From Chryseobacterium turcicum (GTDB lineage: Bacteria > Bacteroidota > Bacteroidia > Flavobacteriales > Weeksellaceae), in NCBI RefSeq assembly GCF_021010565.1, contig NZ_JAJNAY010000001.1, positions 124,001 through 188,000 on the forward strand: a DNA stretch of 64,000 nt. Reading direction: 5' to 3'. A program made the translations under genes and the position numbers. The notes beneath the pieces are model-generated. The model worked only from the letters and a program-made list of their open reading frames with translations, made no database searches and was not told where the DNA came from. Positions 27,176 to 36,529 of the stretch are shown piece after piece. Every line of letters starts with the position of its first letter. Positions within the stretch are counted from its first letter, which is position 1.

Positions 27176-28096
27176 ATGAAAATTTTAAAATTTACTTTAA
27201 TCACTCTTTTTACAATTGGTTTGACAAGTTGTAAGAAAGAAACAACAGCCGAGGAAAAACCTAAAGATAGTTTAACTGCAAAAAAAGATTCTGCCGTAAT
27301 TCCGGAAGTTCATAAAGAATATTACGGCATTTACACGGGAGAATTTGCCGGAAAAGAGATGATGCATGATAATGAAGTTGACGAAGACTATGAAGGAATA
27401 AATATCAAAAGAATTTCTTTAAAAATCAACCGAATTACTCAGGATTCTGTTTACGGGCAAAGTATTGTGAGTGGAACTCAAAGACCTTTCAGAGGAGTTT
27501 TCAATGAAGGTTCTCAATCTTTTATTTTAGATGAACCAGGAAATGATAAAACCGACGGAAGATTTGAAGTAAAGCTTAAAAACGACAGTATCACCGGAAA
27601 ATGGACTGCCTTTAATAAGTCTGCGGTAAAAGCGCCTTTAAAAAATCTAAAACTCATCAAAAAAGAGTTCGTTTACAATCCGAATTTTATGCTGGATGAA
27701 AATTCAGATTTAATTGATTGGGAAAACCCGAGAGATTTTAAAGAAAAATACACCGACGAAGAAACCGGAAAAACGGAAACTTACACTCAATCTAAAAACA
27801 GAATTGCTTCTGATGCGGTTTTTAAAATCAATGCTTCTAAACAGAAACTCAGTGAAAAAGACCTTAAAAACCTGAGAAAACTCGATATGGAAATCATTAA
27901 AAATTCTGTTTTCGCAAGACATGGTTATTCCTTTAAAAAACAAACCTACAGAAACTTTTTTGAGCAAACCGATTGGTACATTCCTGTTTCAAATAACGTT
28001 GACAGCGAGCTTTCACCTATGGAAAAAGACAATGTAGCCTTGCTAAACCGTTTCATCAAATATGCGGAAGATAAATATGATTCTTTTGGAAGATAA
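27176..28096 (+). CDS. YARHG-domain lipoprotein
   Basis: A 306-aa lipoprotein (lipobox LTSC at residues 16-19). The middle part is beta-rich, and a C-terminal YARHG domain reads IIKNSVFARHGYSFKKQTYRNFFEQTDWY. YARHG is an extracellular domain of unknown function found in lipoproteins and peptidases. It is the last gene of the plus-strand run from 24885. Confidence 0.9.
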   Translation: MKILKFTLITLFTIGLTSCKKETTAEEKPKDSLTAKKDSAVIPEVHKEYYGIYTGEFAGKEMMHDNEVDEDYEGINIKRISLKINRITQDSVYGQSIVSGTQRPFRGVFNEGSQSFILDEPGNDKTDGRFEVKLKNDSITGKWTAFNKSAVKAPLKNLKLIKKEFVYNPNFMLDENSDLIDWENPRDFKEKYTDEETGKTETYTQSKNRIASDAVFKINASKQKLSEKDLKNLRKLDMEIIKNSVFARHGYSFKKQTYRNFFEQTDWYIPVSNNVDSELSPMEKDNVALLNRFIKYAEDKYDSFGR

Positions 28097-28169
28097 TTAT
28101 TGGGTTGATGGTTTCTAGGTGGTGGTTGATAGACTAAAAACACATTAATTTCACAAAATTTTATAAATT

Positions 28170-28541
28170 CTATTTTAGTTTTACTATTAAATATAAAATA
28201 AAACATCCTATTGCGTAACACAAAATATCAATCCACGAAAAAGAATTTCCGATAACAATATACATTAGGCTTCCCGGTTGGAAGCCTAACCTGTCTGCAA
28301 TTTTGAAATATTGCGCAAATTCTACGAAGCATGAGAACGCCAAAATGCCTAGAATAAGTTTGGTCTCATTGATAATAACAAAGCTTTTCACAAAAGTGTA
28401 AAGCAACATCACGACAATTACATCTCCCAGATAGGCTCTGATAAAGAAGTTGTCTTTTAGTACCGTTGCAATTAAAACCTCAACAAGGAAAATAACAATT
28501 GTTAAAAGTGAATATTTGAGGTTGAATTTAAATTTCATCAT
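28170..28541 (-). CDS. DUF2809 membrane protein
   Basis: A 123-aa protein with four membrane segments and the typical family stretch YLGDVIVVMLLYTFVKSF, FSCFVEFAQYF and IGNSFSWIDILCYAIGC. Function unknown. Either of two adjacent ATGs (28541, 28538) may start it. The C-terminus is convergent with the YARHG gene. Confidence 0.85.
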   Translation of the reverse strand: MMKFKFNLKYSLLTIVIFLVEVLIATVLKDNFFIRAYLGDVIVVMLLYTFVKSFVIINETKLILGILAFSCFVEFAQYFKIADRLGFQPGSLMYIVIGNSFSWIDILCYAIGCFILYLIVKLK

Positions 28542-28576
28542 ATTTGATTTTTAGCGTAAAGTCATGATTTTGTGTT

Positions 28577-28603
28577 AAAAAAAGAGCAGACTAAAAGCCT
28601 GCC
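28577..28603 (-). terminator. Terminator downstream of the thioredoxin-family gene
   Basis: On the minus strand GCAGGC pairs with GTCTGC (one wobble) around a short loop, followed by a run of T. Confidence 0.7.
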
Positions 28604-28633
28604 CAATATCTTGATTTAATTTTAAAAATAAAA

Positions 28634-29287
28634 TTATTTTTTCACTTTTATAGTACAGCCAATAGCAACAGTTTTAGGATTTGCCACTGGTTTTCCATTT
28701 AATAAAGCCTCCATTGCATCTTCTACATAACGCTCTGAAACATCGTTCGGGTCATCATAATTATTGTCGATAGCTCCAATATATTTTACGATATTTTTTT
28801 TGCCGTCTTTCTGAAGAATAAATACATGCGGCGTTTTTGTAGCGCCATATTGAGGATAAACTTTCTGGCCTTCATCCACCAAATACGGGAACGTAAAACC
28901 TTTATCCTTTGCTCTTGTAATCATTTGCTGAAAGCCGTCTTCAGGTTGTACATTGGGGTCATTTGGGTTAATCGCAATCACAGGATAACCGCTGTCTTTG
29001 TATTTTTTATCAAGCGCAATAATTCTCTCTTCATACTTTTTTGCATACGGACAATGATTACACGTAAAAACTACGATAAAGCCTTTTGCTGTTTTAAAAT
29101 TGCTCAACGAAACCATTTTTCCGTCAATATTTTTAAGCTTAAAATCTGAGGCCACATCACCCACTTCATACCCTTTTGAAGAAGCTGTTTTCGATTTTGG
29201 TTCTTCATGTTTATCATTTTTCACCGTAAAGCTTAATAAACTCAAGCCTATCATTGTGGCAGCAACTAATGTTTTAATATTTTTCAT
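28634..29287 (-). CDS. Exported thioredoxin-fold (AhpC/TSA-like) protein
   Basis: A 217-aa protein with an N-terminal export signal and a thioredoxin-like domain. The redox motif is FTCNHCPYAKKYE, a CxxC read as CNHC, typical of a periplasmic AhpC/TSA-like group. IAINPNDPNVQPEDGF and the cis-Pro loop GATKTPHVFIL follow. It is probably a periplasmic thiol-disulfide enzyme. It follows the TlpA-like gene by 3 bp, so the two are likely one operon. Confidence 0.87.
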   Translation of the reverse strand: MKNIKTLVAATMIGLSLLSFTVKNDKHEEPKSKTASSKGYEVGDVASDFKLKNIDGKMVSLSNFKTAKGFIVVFTCNHCPYAKKYEERIIALDKKYKDSGYPVIAINPNDPNVQPEDGFQQMITRAKDKGFTFPYLVDEGQKVYPQYGATKTPHVFILQKDGKKNIVKYIGAIDNNYDDPNDVSERYVEDAMEALLNGKPVANPKTVAIGCTIKVKK

Positions 29288-29290
29288 GAT

Positions 29291-29788
29291 TTATAGATTT
29301 TTTGTAATGATATTTTCAAGCTCAGTTTTTGTCATTTCTCCGTCATTGAAATGTACTTTTTCTGAATTTTTATAGACAATAGTTACCGGAATATTTCCGT
29401 CCCATTTTTTTTCAAATTGAGGAATCCAGGTATTCATCCTTTTAATATCATCCAGGAGAATAACTTCTGCCGTAAGGTTTTTATTATTAATAAACTGAAT
29501 GACACGCTCTTTATCTTTCGGTCGGTCTAAAGAGATTAAAAGCATTTTAAAATTAGGATTGTCTTTGTATTTATTATTAACCTCCATAAAATCTGGAAGT
29601 TCCTTTACGCAAGGAGCACAAGTGGTAGACCAGAAATTCAAGACCAACAAGACGTCTTTTTCTTCCTTAATTTTCTTTTCAAGCATCTCATATTTAATCA
29701 TCGGAACATCATTTACAATCGTTTGTTCCTGTGAAAAACATAAAGACATCGTGGATACCAATGTTGCTAAACTGAAAATTTTCTTCAT
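29291..29788 (-). CDS. TlpA/ResA-like thiol-disulfide protein
   Basis: A 165-aa exported protein (start at 29788, MKKIFSLATLVSTMSLCFSQ being the signal). The thioredoxin fold carries CAPC (WSTTCAPCVKELPDF) and the cis-Pro segment GNIPVTIVYKNSEKV. A reductase role for periplasmic proteins such as cytochrome c maturation clients is inferred from the family. It is the first gene of the pair with the CNHC protein. Confidence 0.86.
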   Translation of the reverse strand: MKKIFSLATLVSTMSLCFSQEQTIVNDVPMIKYEMLEKKIKEEKDVLLVLNFWSTTCAPCVKELPDFMEVNNKYKDNPNFKMLLISLDRPKDKERVIQFINNKNLTAEVILLDDIKRMNTWIPQFEKKWDGNIPVTIVYKNSEKVHFNDGEMTKTELENIITKNL

Positions 29789-29939
29789 ATTCAAAATTAG
29801 CGAATGTATTTTTACGCCCATAAAATAGAGCTGTTAAACTTTGTTAATTAATTAAAAGACAAGCAGATTTAAGTCGAAAGCAATCTGCAAAAAGTAGACT
29901 TTCACTTTAAAGTGCCTCTTAGTCTAAGTTTCAAATACT

Positions 29940-29969
29940 TTTGATACCCACTTAATATACTTATCTTTG
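29940..29969 (+). promoter_or_regulatory. Bacteroidota promoter for the 30006 TonB-like gene
   Basis: TTTG at 29940-29943, an 18-base spacer, then TATCTTTG at 29962-29969. Both boxes fit the TTTG / TAnnTTTG consensus, 36 bp before the ATG. Confidence 0.7.
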
Positions 29970-30005
29970 GGGAATAATACTCAGAATTAGTATTATCAAA
30001 TTTGA

Positions 30006-30467
30006 ATGAAAAAAGCATTTTTTTTAATGGTTCTCGGTTTTTCTTCTCTTGTTTTTGCACAAAATACAGAGGAAAAAAAAACAGTTCAGACGACTATTTC
30101 CGATGTTTCTGGTTTGCCAGATTATGAGGTTATTAAAAATAAGTTAGACCTTAAACAGGTTGTTACAAAAGCAGATACCATCCCTGAATTTCCGGGTGGA
30201 ATGGATGCTTTTAAAAGAAAATACTTCGAAAACATTGAGACTTTAGACCTCAAAAAAAACAAAAAATTAGATACCCGACTTTATTTTATTGTTGAAAAAA
30301 ATGGATACGTAAGAAACGTTACTGCCGTTTCAAAAAACAAAAAACATGCAGAAGCAGCAGAACAAGGGATAAGAAAGATTTTCATCCGCTGGAAACCCGC
30401 AAAATTAAACGGTGAAGCTGTACGCTACATCTTCTTTTTTCCTTTGATGAGTAAAAAGTTTAACTGA
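30006..30467 (+). CDS. Small exported TonB C-terminal-domain protein
   Basis: A 153-aa protein with a signal peptide (MKKAFFLMVLGFSSLVFAQ) and one TonB-CTD-like module: IPEFPGGMDAFKRKYF, LYFIVEKNGYVRNV and RWKPAKLNGEAVRYIFFFPL. As with the gene at 26104, there is no membrane anchor or Pro-rich arm, so transduction of proton-motive force is unlikely. A well-formed promoter precedes it. The broken paralogue at 30543 is just downstream. Confidence 0.82.
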   Translation: MKKAFFLMVLGFSSLVFAQNTEEKKTVQTTISDVSGLPDYEVIKNKLDLKQVVTKADTIPEFPGGMDAFKRKYFENIETLDLKKNKKLDTRLYFIVEKNGYVRNVTAVSKNKKHAEAAEQGIRKIFIRWKPAKLNGEAVRYIFFFPLMSKKFN

Positions 30468-30542
30468 AAATAAATTTATTTGTTTAAAACCTTAATCGAT
30501 ATCAGAAATCTGACGTCGATTTTTTATTTTTGAGGAAATTTA

Positions 30543-31241
30543 ATGATGAACAAAATTTTATTTTTTATCCTATTTATATCTTACAATTCTGTTTTTTGTC
30601 AGGATAGCTTAATCTATTCTGAAAACCTTCCAGAAATTGTTTTAACAAAAAGTAAAGCCAGTACTGAAAATGAAAAACCACCAGTATTTCCATGAGGCAC
30701 TACAGTGTTTAGAGAAATGTTGTCTAAAAATTTTCAGCCGGAGAAAGTCTCAGATTCATCAAATATTCACTGCGACTTGTTCTTTATAATTGATAAAGAG
30801 GGAAACATTAGTGAAATAAAAGCAATCGGAACAAATAATGAATTTAATAATCAAGCGACTTATGCTCTTTCCCAAATAAAAGAAAAATGGGAACCAGCTA
30901 CATTAAATGGAGCCCCTGTAAAATACATGATGAAAGTTCCTTTAGATATAAAATTCGATGAAGTAGAGAAAGCTAAATTTCCAGCTGGAGAAGATTCTTT
31001 CAAAAAAAGAATCCTAGAAAATTTAAAGGCAAAAGACACTCAAGAAAAGAAAAGTTGTACAATTTCTTTCGTCGTTGATGATGTTGGAAGAATATCAAAA
31101 ATTAAAGCACAAGGCACAGACAAAACATTTAATAAAAACGTAGAGCGTGCCGTATCAAAAATAAGAGAAAGATGGACTCCCGCATTGCTTCGGGGACTCC
31201 CTATTGCAAATCCAGTTTTAATTCATTTTGAAATAAATTAA
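30543..31241 (+). pseudogene. TonB-CTD protein gene with two tandem modules, interrupted by TGA
   Basis: One reading frame of 233 codons runs from the ATG at 30543 to 31241, broken only by a TGA at 30693-30695 (codon 51). The start encodes a signal peptide (MMNKILFFILFISYNSVFCQ). The stop falls inside the module-opening motif: paralogues read FPGG, here it reads FP-stop-G. A single GGA to TGA change explains it. Downstream are two complete modules, about 30660-30960 and 30960-31241, the second opening with FPAG. A TATTTTTG promoter element lies at 30525-30532. The broken frame could also restart at GTG 30705, but that would lack a signal peptide. Confidence 0.8.
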
Positions 31242-31244
31242 AAC

Positions 31245-33833
31245 TTATTTCCCAATCATCTTTTTAATCGAATTCAGCTTCATTAAAGCTTCTATCGGCG
31301 TTAATGTATTGATGTCAATTTTCGTTAATTCTTCTCTGATGTTTTCTAAAACCGGGTCATCCAGCTGAAAGAAAGAAAGTTGCATCTGCTCATCAGTTAC
31401 TCTTTTAATACTTTCAGAAGAACCGCTTTGAGAACGACTTGCTTCAAGGGTTTTTAGGATTTCATTGGCTCTGTTTACCACTTTTGCAGGCATTCCTGCC
31501 AGTTTTGCCACGTGAATACCAAAACTATGCTCACTTCCGCCTGGAACTAACTTTCTTAAGAAAATGATATTTCCTTTATTTTCCTGAATAGAAACGTGGA
31601 AATTTTTCACACGCTCAAAATTCACGGTCATTTCGTTCAACTCGTGATAATGGGTTGCAAATAAAGTCTTTGCCTGAGTTGGATGCTGATGAAGATATTC
31701 TGCAATCGCCCAAGCGATAGAAACCCCATCGTACGTTGATGTACCACGCCCGATTTCGTCTAATAAAATCAAACTTCTTTCAGAAATATTATTCAAAATA
31801 TTTGCTGCTTCATTCATTTCAACCATAAAAGTAGATTCGCCTGCCGAAATGTTATCACTCGCTCCTACTCTGGTGAAAATTTTATCTAAAAGCCCAATTT
31901 CTGCATGTTTAGCCGGAACAAAACTTCCAATCTGTGCCATCAGACAAACAATTGCCGTTTGACGAAGGATTGCAGATTTACCCGCCATGTTCGGGCCGGT
32001 AACCATAATAATTTGTTGAGAATCTTTATCTAAGAAAATATCGTTCGGAATATATTTTTCACCTAAAGGAAGCGCGTTTTCAATAATCGGATGCCTCGCT
32101 TCTTTTAAATCGATACCAAAACTATCGTTCAAAACAGGTCTCGTATAGCTTTCAGAAACAGCCAATTCAGAGAAGCCTACGGCAACATCAAGCTGTGCAA
32201 TGATACTTGAGTTTTCCTGAATTCTATCGATATAAATCATCGTATCTGCACAAACTTTTCGGTACAACTGATTTTCAAGAACACTGATTTTTTCCTCAGC
32301 ACCCAGAATCTGGCTTTCGTACTCTTTCAGTTCTTCAGTGATGTATCTTTCAGCATTTACAAGCGTCTGCTTTCTAATCCATTCACTCGGAACTTTATCT
32401 TTATGGGTGTTTCTTACTTCAATAAAATATCCGAAAACATTATTAAAATCAATTTTAAGACTGGTAATTCCGGTACGCTCTACTTCACGCTGACACATAT
32501 CATCAAGAAAACCACGACCTTTATTTTGCAGACCTCTCAAATGGTCGAGCTCTTCAGAAATATTTTGTTTAATAACATTTCCTTTTGCAAGACTGACTGG
32601 AAGCTCTTCATTCAGATGATTTTCAAGCAATTGAATTAATTCATCTAAAGAATTCAACGGTTCAAGCCACGCCAAAACATCCGCAAACGGACGCAACAAT
32701 TCTTTGATCTTATGAATATTGATTAAACTTTGACGCAGATAGCCTAATTCTTTAGGTGAAATTTTTTCTGCCGCCAGTTTTCCCATCAATCGGTCTAAAT
32801 CTGAAATAGCACGCAATAATTGGGAAATCTCATATTTTAATTGTTCATTTTCGTTTAAAAAATCAATTAAAGAGAGCCTTCTTCCGATTTCTTCTACAGA
32901 TTTTAAGGGAAGTATAATTCTTCTTCTCAATAATCTTCCGCCCATTGGTGTAGACGTTTTATCGATAATATCTAAAAGAGATTTTCCTTTCGGATTACTC
33001 GGATAAACGATTTCGAGGTTTCTCAACGTAAAATGATCCATCATCAGATAATCATCCTGCGGAATAATCTGAATTTTGGTAATGTGCGCCAATAATTTGT
33101 GGTGAGTATCTTCAACCAAATAAGCAAAAATAGCTCCTGCTGCAGTAATTGCCAAAGGTAAATTTTCTACCCCAAAACCTTTTAATGAATTGGTTTTAAA
33201 CTGATTCGTTAATTTTTCGTAAGCAAAATTATATTGGTATGCCCAATCTTCCAGTTTAAAAACATTCTTATTCTTTAGCTGTTCGGGAATCTGTACACTT
33301 CGCTGATAAATAATTTCACTCGGATCAAATGTATTGATGATGTGCAAAATCTTATCTAAATTGCCTTCACTTACCAAAAACTCACCCGTGGAAACATCAA
33401 CTAAAGCAATTCCGTATTTTTCTTTTTCTTTATGAAGCGAAAGCAGAAAATTATTCTTTTTTGAACTTAAAACCTGATCGTTGAACGTCACTCCGGGAGT
33501 AACCAATTCTGTAACACCACGTTTTACAATTCCTTTTACGGTTTTGGGATCTTCCAACTGGTCACAAATCGCAACACGAATCCCGGCTCTTACCAATTTT
33601 GGCAAATAAGAATCTACCGAATGATGCGGGAAACCAGCCAATTCGATATGCCCTTCTCCGTTGGCTCTTTTGGTCAAAACAATGCCCAAAATCTGAGACG
33701 TTCTCACAGCATCCTGACCAAAAGTTTCGTAGAAATCTCCCACTCTGAAAAGTAAAAGCGCATCAGGATATTTCGCCTTGATGGTATTGTACTGCGTCAT
33801 TAACGGGGTCTCTTTCTTCGTCGCCTTTGCCAT
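31245..33833 (-). CDS. mutS: DNA mismatch repair protein MutS
   Basis: A full-length 862-aa MutS. The N-terminal mismatch-reading FxE motif lies in VGDFYETFG (FYE). The ATPase domain has Walker A GPNMAGKS (about 610-617), the Walker B segment LLDEIGRGTSTYDG, and the ATHYHEL switch. The C-terminal helix-turn-helix and tail look complete. It starts mismatch repair by binding mispairs and recruiting MutL. It stands alone; mutL is not in the window. Confidence 0.98.
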   Translation of the reverse strand: MAKATKKETPLMTQYNTIKAKYPDALLLFRVGDFYETFGQDAVRTSQILGIVLTKRANGEGHIELAGFPHHSVDSYLPKLVRAGIRVAICDQLEDPKTVKGIVKRGVTELVTPGVTFNDQVLSSKKNNFLLSLHKEKEKYGIALVDVSTGEFLVSEGNLDKILHIINTFDPSEIIYQRSVQIPEQLKNKNVFKLEDWAYQYNFAYEKLTNQFKTNSLKGFGVENLPLAITAAGAIFAYLVEDTHHKLLAHITKIQIIPQDDYLMMDHFTLRNLEIVYPSNPKGKSLLDIIDKTSTPMGGRLLRRRIILPLKSVEEIGRRLSLIDFLNENEQLKYEISQLLRAISDLDRLMGKLAAEKISPKELGYLRQSLINIHKIKELLRPFADVLAWLEPLNSLDELIQLLENHLNEELPVSLAKGNVIKQNISEELDHLRGLQNKGRGFLDDMCQREVERTGITSLKIDFNNVFGYFIEVRNTHKDKVPSEWIRKQTLVNAERYITEELKEYESQILGAEEKISVLENQLYRKVCADTMIYIDRIQENSSIIAQLDVAVGFSELAVSESYTRPVLNDSFGIDLKEARHPIIENALPLGEKYIPNDIFLDKDSQQIIMVTGPNMAGKSAILRQTAIVCLMAQIGSFVPAKHAEIGLLDKIFTRVGASDNISAGESTFMVEMNEAANILNNISERSLILLDEIGRGTSTYDGVSIAWAIAEYLHQHPTQAKTLFATHYHELNEMTVNFERVKNFHVSIQENKGNIIFLRKLVPGGSEHSFGIHVAKLAGMPAKVVNRANEILKTLEASRSQSGSSESIKRVTDEQMQLSFFQLDDPVLENIREELTKIDINTLTPIEALMKLNSIKKMIGK

Positions 33834-34237
33834 TGAAATCGTTCTTAAAAATTGGGTTGTAAAAGTATGAAATAAAAAAGAAGGAGGGAAATGTTGATTT
33901 TAAATCTCCCACAGATTCCGCAGATTTTCACGGATTTTTGATGAGACAATGTAAATTCGGTCATTCTCTATTGATTTTCAGCTATAGGATATATTTTTAA
34001 CGCAAAGATTTATTTAAAATAGTCTTGGTTTTAAGGAGCAAAGATTATCGAACAAGTCGATTAAGCTTGGAATATGCATGAGCTTCATTAAATCAATCAT
34101 TGATTCATCTTTGATTCTTAATGTAAAATATGTAGAAAAACAAATCTTTGCGTGAAATAAATAACGAATCATTAAAATCAAAAATTCAAACAATTACCTC
34201 CGTTATTTACGTTAATATACTTACTTAAATATAAATT
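33834..34237. repeat. 404-bp gene-free gap with a long imperfect palindrome
   Basis: No credible gene. ACGCAAAGATTT near 34000-34011 and AAATCTTTGCGT near 34142-34153 form inverted outer arms. Inner parts also align in inverted order (TAAGGAGCAAAGATTA against rc TAAGAATCAAAGATGA), with the centre near AAGCTTGGAATATGCATGAGCTT. It looks like a degenerate copy of the GCAAAG-type palindromic repeats scattered through Chryseobacterium genomes. Confidence 0.6.
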
Positions 34238-34600
34238 TTACAATGCAATAATTTGTAAATTACTTTCTACTATCTGAGCTCTGGTTTTATATTGGGTTTT
34301 ATGTACAGTCTCATTAAGACTATTAATCAATTCAGTTTCATCTTCTAAAGTCATTATTATTTTGGTTGATGATTGATGATTACTTTCTAAATTATTAATC
34401 ATAATGCGCAATATTTCTAAACCAAATTTACCTTCAACTTCCTGAAATTCTTCAAAAATAAAAAGACAGTTATTTTCTGCAATCCAATCAATATGAAAAT
34501 CTAAAATTTGATTTAAATTATACTTTCCTTTTGTTTCGTAAAATGGAGAAAATAGTTTTTTAGACTGAACTACATCAAGGTAATCAGAAAATGACTTCAT
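34238..34600 (-). CDS. Hypothetical protein, unrecognised
   Basis: A 120-aa soluble protein with no signal peptide or membrane segment. Visible features are an acidic amphipathic middle (CLFIFEEFQEVEGKFGLEILRIMINNLE) and a beta/helix C-terminal part. I do not recognise a family. It is isolated, between a palindromic repeat on one side and a 352-bp gap on the other, which may mean recent gain or a decaying gene. Alternatively it is not expressed; codon use looks like its neighbours. Confidence 0.5.
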   Translation of the reverse strand: MKSFSDYLDVVQSKKLFSPFYETKGKYNLNQILDFHIDWIAENNCLFIFEEFQEVEGKFGLEILRIMINNLESNHQSSTKIIMTLEDETELINSLNETVHKTQYKTRAQIVESNLQIIAL

Positions 34601-34952
34601 AGATACTGGAAATCTACAGAGCTCAAGATTAGAGTTCCCAAGAATCTGGTTTAGACTTTTGTGTCTTTCAATTTTTGTCTTGCAACAATCAAAATATGTT
34701 TCTTAAAAGTGAAATTATCTGTCATTTGTGAAATTGTGAGGTTTTAAATTTTATTATTCTTAAATATTCCTCTAAAGCTTTTTATACACCCATTTCTGTT
34801 TACAATTGCCCATTGAGCTCGTAAAACCTTATCCGGATTCGCCTACAACATCTACGTTTTCGAGAATCATGGGTTTTTGAATTGAATACAAAATAAAAAT
34901 AGTGTTTTTTTGAAATTTATAAAAATTTATCTTTGCAAAACAAATATCATCC
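34601..34952. other. 352-bp gap without a gene
   Basis: I see nothing coding here. The right end carries the bestrophin promoter candidate; no hairpin or repeat of note is visible in the rest. Confidence 0.6.
34909..34935 (+). promoter_or_regulatory. Promoter candidate for the bestrophin-like gene
   Basis: TTTG at 34909-34912 and TATCTTTG at 34928-34935, 17 bp before the ATG. The spacer is 15 bases, shorter than usual. Confidence 0.55.
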
Positions 34953-35840
34953 ATGAGAGTTTACAATACTAAACATTTCCTGAAAATATTGGTCAGCTTA
35001 CACAAAAGCGATACCATGAAAATCCTTTTTCCAACAATGATTTTGATGGCTATTTATTCCTATGGAATTCAATATTTGGAAGTTGAGTACCTTCATTTAA
35101 CGGCAAAATCTAAAGTAAGCAATGTAGGATTAATTCATTCTTTATTAGGATTTGTGTTGTCTTTATTGCTGGTTTTCAGAACCAATACCGCATATGACCG
35201 ATGGTGGGAAGGAAGAAAGCTTTGGGGAAAACTGGTAAATGACACAAGAAATTTCGCAATAAAAATAAACACTATTCTTTCAGAAGACAGAGATTCTGCA
35301 AACCAGATTGCTCGCTATTTAAAATACTATCCGCATTTTCTAGCGAAACATCTTTCTCAGGAATCTACAAGATTGGCTCTGGATGAAGATTATTCTGAAA
35401 TTGAAAAATCTTTAAGAAATCATGGTCCGACAGATCTGGTGATTCTTTTAACTCACAAATTACACCAATTAAAAAAAGAAGGAAAAATTTCTGATGTAGA
35501 AATGTTATACTTAGACACTCAAATTTCAGGATTTTTAGATGTCTGCGGAGGCTGTGAAAGAATTAAAAATACGCCGATTCCCTATTCATATTCTTCTTTT
35601 ATAAAAAAGTTTATCATATTATATGTTTTGGCGTTACCGATTGCTTACGTCATCAATCTTGGATTTTTTATGATTCCGCTGACGGTTTTTGTATATTATG
35701 TCTTGATGAGTCTGGAATTGATTGCCGAGGAAATAGAAGACCCTTTTAATAATGATGAAAATGATATCCCGATGGAAACAATTGCTCAGAATATCGAGAA
35801 AAATGTACACCAGATTATGGGTGCAAAAAAAATAAATTAG
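34953..35840 (+). CDS. Bestrophin-family anion channel
   Basis: A 295-aa membrane protein with the bestrophin/RFP-TM pattern: N-terminal helix, LVFRTNTAYDRWWEGRKLWGKLVNDTRN (about 82-109), then late membrane segments and the conserved EIEDPFNNDENDIPME near the C-terminus. Prokaryotic homologues form pentameric ion channels. The physiological ion here is unknown. Confidence 0.93.
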   Translation: MRVYNTKHFLKILVSLHKSDTMKILFPTMILMAIYSYGIQYLEVEYLHLTAKSKVSNVGLIHSLLGFVLSLLLVFRTNTAYDRWWEGRKLWGKLVNDTRNFAIKINTILSEDRDSANQIARYLKYYPHFLAKHLSQESTRLALDEDYSEIEKSLRNHGPTDLVILLTHKLHQLKKEGKISDVEMLYLDTQISGFLDVCGGCERIKNTPIPYSYSSFIKKFIILYVLALPIAYVINLGFFMIPLTVFVYYVLMSLELIAEEIEDPFNNDENDIPMETIAQNIEKNVHQIMGAKKIN

Positions 35841-35996
35841 ATTTTAAATAAGCTACTTGAATTTTCAACATTAAGAAAATTAAGATTTTAAGTAAATGAC
35901 AATTAATGAAGAAATAAACAAGTTTATTTTAAAAAGGATTTTAAAAATCCATTCATAGAGAAGAAATCGTAAATTGTAATAAGAAATAATATTATT

Positions 35997-36527
35997 TTGG
36001 TAAATAAATTAAAACTGGAAGAACTCAACAGAATAGATATAGAAACTTTTAAAAAAGTTGAAAAAATTCCGTTGGTAGTCGTTTTAGATAATATAAGAAG
36101 CATGCACAATGTAGGCGCAACTTTCAGAACGGCTGATGCTTTTTTGATTCAAAAAATTATTCTGTGTGGAATTACGCCTCAACCGCCACACCGAGAGATT
36201 CATAAAGCAGCCTTAGGAGCAACCGAAAGTGTAGACTGGTCGTATGAAACAGATATTAATATGGCCATTGATGATTTAAAAAGTCAAGGTTTTGAAGTTG
36301 TTGGAATCGAGCAAACAACAAACAGTCAAATGATTACAGATTTCAGCATCGACAAAACAAAAAAATATGCAGTTATTTTGGGTAATGAAGTAGAAGGAAT
36401 AAGTGATGAAGCTTTGCAGAATATCGATTCATTTATTGAGATTCCGCAACTCGGAACAAAGCACTCTTTAAACGTAAGTGTATGCGGTGGAATCGTGATG
36501 TGGGAGTTTACAAAAGCCCTAAAATAA
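35997..36527 (+). CDS. TrmH/SpoU-family RNA 2'-O-methyltransferase
   Basis: A 176-aa SPOUT methyltransferase. Motif 1 NIRSMHNVGATFRTADAF (about 33-50) and the SAM-knot motifs VILGNEVEGISDEAL and IPQLGTKHSLNVSVCGGIVMWE are present. No in-frame ATG lies between the upstream stop at 35970 and the conserved N-terminus, so a TTG at 35997 is the likely start. It lacks the extra RNA-binding domain of RlmB; the target RNA is unknown. Confidence 0.93.
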   Translation: MVNKLKLEELNRIDIETFKKVEKIPLVVVLDNIRSMHNVGATFRTADAFLIQKIILCGITPQPPHREIHKAALGATESVDWSYETDINMAIDDLKSQGFEVVGIEQTTNSQMITDFSIDKTKKYAVILGNEVEGISDEALQNIDSFIEIPQLGTKHSLNVSVCGGIVMWEFTKALK

Positions 36528-36529
36528 AA

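Noticed and set aside
30693..30695. Reading the TGA as selenocysteine or another recoded residue
   Set aside because: Paralogues have Gly here, not Cys, and no selenocysteine-insertion structure is apparent.
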